NCBI RefSeq assembly: GCF_052324685.1
Contig: NC_135221.1
Span: 19,962,537 to 20,026,536, forward strand
DNA length: 64,000 nt
DNA from: Brachyhypopomus gauderio
Taxonomy: Eukaryota; Chordata; Actinopteri; Gymnotiformes; Hypopomidae
Reading direction: 5' to 3'
Positions 51,443 through 64,000 of this stretch are shown in pieces; position 1 is the stretch's first letter, and every line of letters starts with the position of its first letter. The translations under genes were made by a program, and so were the position numbers. The notes beneath the pieces are model-generated. The model was not told where the DNA came from. It saw only the letters and a list, made by a program, of their open reading frames with translations, and ran no database searches.

Positions 51443-52785
51443 GAGCTGTGCTGGCAAAGAACAGAGAAGACTGAAAATTTATTAATTCTCTGATAGGGAA
51501 AAAACTGACAAACTACAAACTGACCACTCCATCTCACTCGACTTGGTACCACTGGAACCAAGCAGGATGAGTCCATAGATTCTGTCTAACCCCTAACCCG
51601 TTAGATTCACCAGAGCACAACAGCATTCATTAGTCATCAGTACAGCCAAGTCTGTGGGCAAGGTGGCACTACAAGCCTGAACTTTCACTGCTGAACTGCC
51701 ACGGTGACCAAGATGCTCAACAGCGCGTCGCTGCCATACAAACATCCACCTGGAATGCAGGTGACCTATCAGGCATTTCACCTCTGACCTCTCCTGATCA
51801 TATATTTGGGGAAGGATCTTATTGTTCAGAGAGCAGCTGCTTTTGATATGCTGGTTGAACCATATTAACCCCAACACCATATCAAAACGAAAATCTTGCA
51901 CAAGAATCGCTGAACAGTGACATCCTGCCACCCTAACATATATCAACTAAACCCAACACCCTAACTGTAACCCTAACACCACAACATCCAACACCTTTTG
52001 ATTTTCTTGTATTAGGGTGGGTGACGAACACACCCAAAAGTACGGACAACCCTAATGCAGGAAGTATAACTTGTCTGACGCCAAACCCACACCTTTACAC
52101 AAACAGAACTTGGGAAACAAAGGGAAAACCTGCATACGAATTTATACAAAACACAGAGGAAGCGGTGATCCACGTGGCATTCATAAAAGGCGCCGATGAA
52201 TGAACACACACGTGACTTGCGCGCGCTCACCTCACGCAGCTGCGCCTCGCGACCACCTCCGCGTGGCTGTCGTTCAGGACGTCACCTGGAGGGGAAACCT
52301 CTTCTAATAATAAGTCTTTCACAAAGGCGTTTCATTAAATAATTAAATAATTATTTATATATATTTATTAAATAATTCTGTAACTGTTCGAAGTATATCT
52401 GTATTACTAGTGCTAGTACGGGTGGGAGGCCACACGTTCCCTTAACGTGTGTGTGTTCAGGTTTATTTTACCTTTAGGACTCATGGCGGAGCGACCGATG
52501 CATTTAGTGCCCGTCCCCAAAGCGACAACTTCCTTTTTCACTAAGGACAAGAGTTATTACAGTCCTCAAGGAGTTAGAAAAGTATAAATTAATTAACTCG
52601 TTTGATTTATTAACATTTCATACGGCCAGTTCCCCCCCACCCCTACCTCTCTGGCCTGGAGACTCAGAGATTTGGACCACGGCGGCCAGCTGGGTCCACT
52701 CACGCCCGGTCTCCGGTTTTCCGCGCCTCGGCAGCTCGTTAAAGCGCTCATAACACACACGGGCTATTTCATCCGCGTCCCACAT
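47181..52785 (-). CDS. adat1: tRNA-specific adenosine deaminase 1
   Basis: ADAT1 deaminates A37 to inosine in eukaryotic tRNA-Ala. Nine coding exons (minus strand): 52647-52785, 52472-52540, 52231-52285, 51263-51393, 50571-51138, 49312-49457, 48659-48758, 48286-48372 and 47181-47406. They total 1521 bases, giving 506 residues against 502 in human. The deaminase zinc site is complete: His77-Ala-Glu79 ([11 protein letters not shown]), Cys132 (SSHTPCGDASI) and Cys273 ([11 protein letters not shown]). Other matches are [34 protein letters not shown], and the C-terminal [18 protein letters not shown]. The ATG at 52785 gives [13 protein letters not shown], like human MWTADEIAQLCYE. The middle of exon 5 (about residues 140-225) is poorly conserved, as in other species. 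Donors at 51262 (GTGTGT) and 50570 (GTCACA) are weak but are fixed by frame and homology. The C-terminal tail after QLLQFS is longer than in human. Confidence 0.95.
47567..47885. repeat. 44-bp CCCTAA-containing minisatellite in the adat1 last intron
   Basis: About six copies of a 44-bp unit (cctaaccctaacctcactct then tactgaccctaatgttaacattaa). Part telomere-like, part unrelated. Confidence 0.92.
48763..48816. repeat. (CA)n microsatellite at an adat1 splice acceptor
   Basis: On the sense strand it is (GT)n leading straight into gtttcag, the acceptor of adat1 exon 7. A shorter CA run lies at 48241-48268 beyond the donor of exon 8, and a poly(G) run at 48528-48544 lies in the intervening intron. 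Confidence 0.96.
51397..51441. repeat. (CA)n microsatellite at the adat1 exon 4 acceptor
   Basis: On the sense strand it is (GT)n followed by atcag at the exon 4 acceptor. A TG run at 51234-51252 sits 10 bp beyond the same exon's donor. Confidence 0.95.
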
Positions 52786-53780
52786 CTCGGTGTCTGGATC
52801 TCCACGACCCGGTATCGCGGCCACGGCTGGTGCAGCAGCGCGGGTTAGAGAACACCGGCTATATTACTACTGCATTCTCGCAATAGGTGGCGGGTTGTTT
52901 TGTATGCCACTTTAGTCATACAAAGTCTTAGTGATTCCTTTTAACACAGAAACATGATTTCAGGCGTAAAGCCGAGAATGTAGATTACAACCCGGGGTCT
53001 AATTTTTGCTTAGTTTTACAACTCTGACTTCCGACGTCGAAATTTCAACTTAAGAGTCCTTAAACTTCTCAAGTAAACGGTGACCGTCACTATGGAAACT
53101 CATTCCCGCCACCGAAAATAAAAAATCCAGCACGTATTTTTTCCCCTCATCATTACGTAAATCGCTATATCATTATTTCGAGATACCAAGCCAATATTTT
53201 GATATTGTAAGGCATTATTTCGAGATACTAAGTCAATATTTTGAGACACCAACGAGTCACATCTGAATGGTTTGGTCATGTGCGTATACAGGTATGAGTT
53301 CTGTGAAGTATGTGCCACGGTATTTGAGCTGGGCAGGAGGCAGGAAAGGACTGTTGACATGCGTATAATGTGTTAGCATTACTGTCTTACAGTTGTGAAT
53401 TACTTTGGCTCAACTTTGTGTCGTATCGAGTCCTCCAGTTTACAAAACATCACCATGTGTGCCTGAAGCTCATTACACTTCTGACAGAAGCTACAGGAAC
53501 ATACTTCCAACATTCCTTCATACTCCCCTCATTAAAATCCCCAATTAAAATTAGACATATGATTGCTTTATATAGTATAACTTACACATCAATATATAAA
53601 GTTTATATATGGCTATATAAACCAACCCTAACAGTTGCATTCTTCTTCATGGGTACAGACCGTTATGAGAGGACCTGGGCTCCAACATGGGCCTGAGAAA
53701 CAGGGTACAGTGACCCTACTGCAGACATCACAGAGGGGCAGGAGCGTTTGGACTCTCTACCGCCCTCTAGGGGATGCAGC
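52786..53780. other. adat1 upstream region
   Basis: The first 100-200 bp are GC-rich and presumably hold the adat1 promoter. Beyond about 53100 the sequence is AT-rich, with a short repeated motif atttcgagatacnaagncaa (three copies, 53175-53250). No gene is seen. Confidence 0.4.
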
Positions 53781-53799
53781 AATGCACCACTGTGCTGAG

Positions 53800-53995
53800 G
53801 GTCAGACCTGCAGCACAATCACCATGGCGCCAAGGGTCATGCCTACAGCACAATCACCATGGCGCCGAGGGTCATGCCTACAGCACAATCACCATGGCGC
53901 CGAGGGTCATGCCTACAGCACAATCACCATGGCGCAGAGGGTCATGCCTACAGCACAATCACCATGGCGCCGAGGGTCATGCCTACACCATGGTC
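53800..53995. repeat. 35-bp minisatellite
   Basis: Five to six copies of a 35-bp unit (catggcgccgagggtcatgc then ctacagcacaatcac), nearly identical. The tetranucleotide-rich core ggcgcc is in every copy. Confidence 0.93.
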
Positions 53996-54055
53996 ACTGA
54001 TGCATTCACTGGTGTGACATTTTGTCTTTTCATCATGTTGGGGCATGTTTATATT

Positions 54056-54075
54056 TGGGGGGGGGGGGGGGGGGG
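54056..54075. repeat. Poly(G) run
   Basis: About 20 consecutive G after atttg; length likely unstable. Confidence 0.85.
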
Positions 54076-54794
54076 TATTCCACACACTGGTTCATTAAGC
54101 TGCCCACAGAAATCCAACAGACATTACAGAATGTGTCTTTACAAAATGTACAAGACCTTTACCCATCAGCCCTCTTCTTCTGCTGTAGTGAATGAGAGAC
54201 CCAGGCCTGCATATATACACCTTTTTAATCAGGGATTTTTGTACAACCCTTTTGTTTCCAAATGACACATGAATTCTCATTTTTGATCTGTACAGTATTA
54301 TGAGTTATTTCACAATAAGCAAAAAAAATAAAACAAACCAGAGAAATAAAATACATTTGACAAGTCTTTTTAAAGCATACACAAACTCACATCTGGTCAT
54401 GAATATCGTCTCATAAGCTCTAGATATGGGATGTTTACTTTAGCTGTGCTGCTGTTTCAGAAGTTTGTAATTTGTTAAATTTTTTTGTGAGAATTTGCTT
54501 TGTAGGTTGTGATGGCGGTGGTGGTTGGGGGGAGGGGTCAAGATACAAAAAGTATCTTCACATTGCATTAATATTAATAATCACATGAATATTTTCACAT
54601 TTCACTAGTGCCTGGTTCTTTACTGACTTTATCGAAGGTCTCATGGCCTGTCAGATCACAGGACCTGTAACCTTCCCTGTTGCCATAGTAAAGAAACTTT
54701 GTAGTGGCACCAGACTTTCCATAGCAACTGCTGATAACAATGTGAACAACAAATATCACACTGCTAATACAGGTTTAAATCTTGCCTCAAGACA

Positions 54795-54978
54795 TCTCAT
54801 TTTAGCATTTAGCTGACACTTTTATCCAAAGCAACATACAATTATGACAAAAGTACAATTGTGAGCAACTGCTTATTAAGAGCTGGAGTCAGGGTGGCCA
54901 GTAGCAGAGGTGTGGCTTGAACTGGCAACCTTCCCATGAAGTGCTTTAACCACCACGCTACCACTGCCCAAGTCTTAC
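54795..54978. mobile_element. Probable SINE-like interspersed repeat
   Basis: It begins tagcatttagctgacacttt then tatccaaagcaacata and ends near ttaaccaccacgctaccact. I know this pair of end motifs from a very common teleost repeat. The segment ggcttgaactggcaacct resembles an inverted tRNA B box. There is no coding capacity, and the family name is not certain. Confidence 0.5.
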
Positions 54979-55088
54979 ACTCATCACATTTTATCACTTG
55001 TGTTACTGCTGGGCATTATTGCTGTGTGGTCTGTATTTTTGGCTACTACATACTTGATTACATTTTTTTTATTTCTTAACCTAGGACC

Positions 55089-55094
55089 TTTATT
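55089..55094 (-). terminator. wwp2 poly(A) signal candidate
   Basis: AATAAA on the minus strand, about 250 bp downstream of the wwp2 stop codon. Confidence 0.5.
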
Positions 55095-55344
55095 CAAGAA
55101 GCACATATATTAATTATGGTTGTATTCAAATTAGCTTTAGAAATAAATCTGACTGATTGACTGACTCAATGAAGGTAATGGAAAATGTTTCCTTAGTGTA
55201 TCGTCACTATCGCCATGAACCCTTCCCCAACCTTCCTCCTGCTGAGTCACTCCAATCCCAGCACTCCCAGAACTCCTTGGTGTCCTGCCCCGCCCCCTCC
55301 CTCCTCCTCCTCCTCCTCCTCATGGCCCCGCCGCTCATGAACAC

Positions 55345-63104
<7,760 letters not shown>

Positions 63105-63414
63105 TCAGGTTTATTTGCTAGAGCAAAACGAGGGATTTCTCCATTTCTCTTCAGGAGACAGAAATAGACTTCAGAGCACAATCAGACGTACACGGGTGGA
63201 GGTTTGAGGTGGGTGGTGTGACAGAAGACAGGCATGTGTATCTGGATGAGTGGAGAGGTGGACAGAAAGTGCCGGAACCAGAAGCAAAAAATAAAATAAA
63301 AAATAAATATATACAAATAAATATACATATAATGTAGGAAAAGTGTCGGGTGACTAAGGCATTTCACTATAGCCATGGAACACTCCCCTCTAGTCACTAC
63401 TTACTCACTGTTAA

Positions 63415-63975
63415 TGCCACACCCAACACCAACCCCTAACAACTAACATCTAACCCAAACCCCAACACCTAAGCCCAACCCAAATACATAACCCCAACAC
63501 CCAACATCTAGCCCAAACCCCTAAAAACTAACATCTAACCCAAACCCCAACACCTAAGCCCAACCCAAATACATAACCTAACATCTCTAACCCAAACCCC
63601 AACACCTAAGCTCAACCCAAATACATAACCCCAACACCCAACATCTAACCCAAACCCCAACACCTAAGCCCAACCCAAATACATAACCTAACATCTCTAA
63701 CCCAAACCCCAACACCTAAGCCCAACCCAAATACATAACCCCAACACCCAACATCTAACCCAAACCCCAACACCTAAGCCCAACCCAAATACATAACCCA
63801 ACATCTCTAACCCAAACCCCAACACCCGACATCTAACCCAAACCCCAACACTTAACTCCAACACTTAACCCCAACCCAAACAACTAACCCTAACATCTAA
63901 CCCAAACCCTAAACACCCAACCCCAATACCGATACCAAACCCTCACACCCAAACCCAAACCCTCCAACACCACCC
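63415..63975. repeat. AACCC-rich minisatellite with long blocks
   Basis: Repeats of accccaacacctaagcccaa then cccaaatacataacc and cccaacatctaacccaaa, in blocks of about 100 bp that recur four to five times. Located in a wwp2 intron at the right edge. Confidence 0.9.
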
Positions 63976-64000
63976 CACCCCCCACCGCTGCCTTGGTATG

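Noticed and set aside
52786-52824. Upstream extension of adat1 by a GTG start
   Set aside because: GTG initiation is not expected; the ATG at 52785 matches the start of ADAT1 in other vertebrates.

Overview
This window is vertebrate nuclear DNA, almost certainly from a teleost fish. The genes have introns with standard vertebrate splice sites, the proteins match vertebrate families along their whole length, and the repeats (hAT elements with 8-bp target duplications, L2-like LINE relics, long CA/GA tracts, degenerate CCCTAA blocks) are the usual teleost set. The species cannot be fixed from the sequence.

Six protein-coding loci and one microRNA are supported. From left to right: the first coding exon of spire2 (minus strand; the rest lies beyond the left edge), a single-exon GlcNAc-6-O-sulfotransferase of the CHST5/CHST6 type (minus), tmem231 (minus, 7 coding exons), gabarapl2 (plus, 4 exons), adat1 (minus, 9 exons) and the 3' half of wwp2 (minus, 13 coding exons visible; the 5' part lies beyond the right edge). 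mir-140 sits in a wwp2 intron, its conserved vertebrate home. Exon lengths of tmem231, gabarapl2 and adat1 sum to exact multiples of three (311, 117 and 506 residues). tmem231 and gabarapl2 are head to head. gabarapl2 and adat1 are tail to tail with their predicted poly(A) sites about 40 bp apart. From memory, the human counterparts all lie on chromosome 16q, so this is a rearranged, compacted piece of that linkage group.

The rest is repeat. At least twenty tandem arrays with units of 9 to 49 bp occupy about 14 kb by my own addition of spans. The largest are a 3.2-kb TG-rich array at 21.8-25.0 kb, a 2.1-kb array at 32.4-34.6 kb, a 1.0-kb 33-bp array at 28.4-29.4 kb and a 1.0-kb 42-bp array between tmem231 and gabarapl2. 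Many arrays have units divisible by three and therefore give long open frames, none of which I regard as a gene. Four non-autonomous hAT-type elements with perfect 8-bp target duplications, one solo LTR with a 5-bp duplication, and several LINE relics in both orientations fill the 7-40 kb interval.

The most interesting signals are at the meeting points of repeats and genes. These are a U12-type AT-AC intron in tmem231, a GC-AG intron carrying mir-140 with a 21-bp array directly beside the hairpin, a 24-bp array in wwp2 whose unit resembles the adjoining exon/intron junction, many splice sites built directly on dinucleotide repeats, and a TATA-rich array filling the divergent tmem231/gabarapl2 promoter interval. 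No wholly new gene system was found. One short possible membrane-protein exon at 14.43 kb is offered as a weak candidate.
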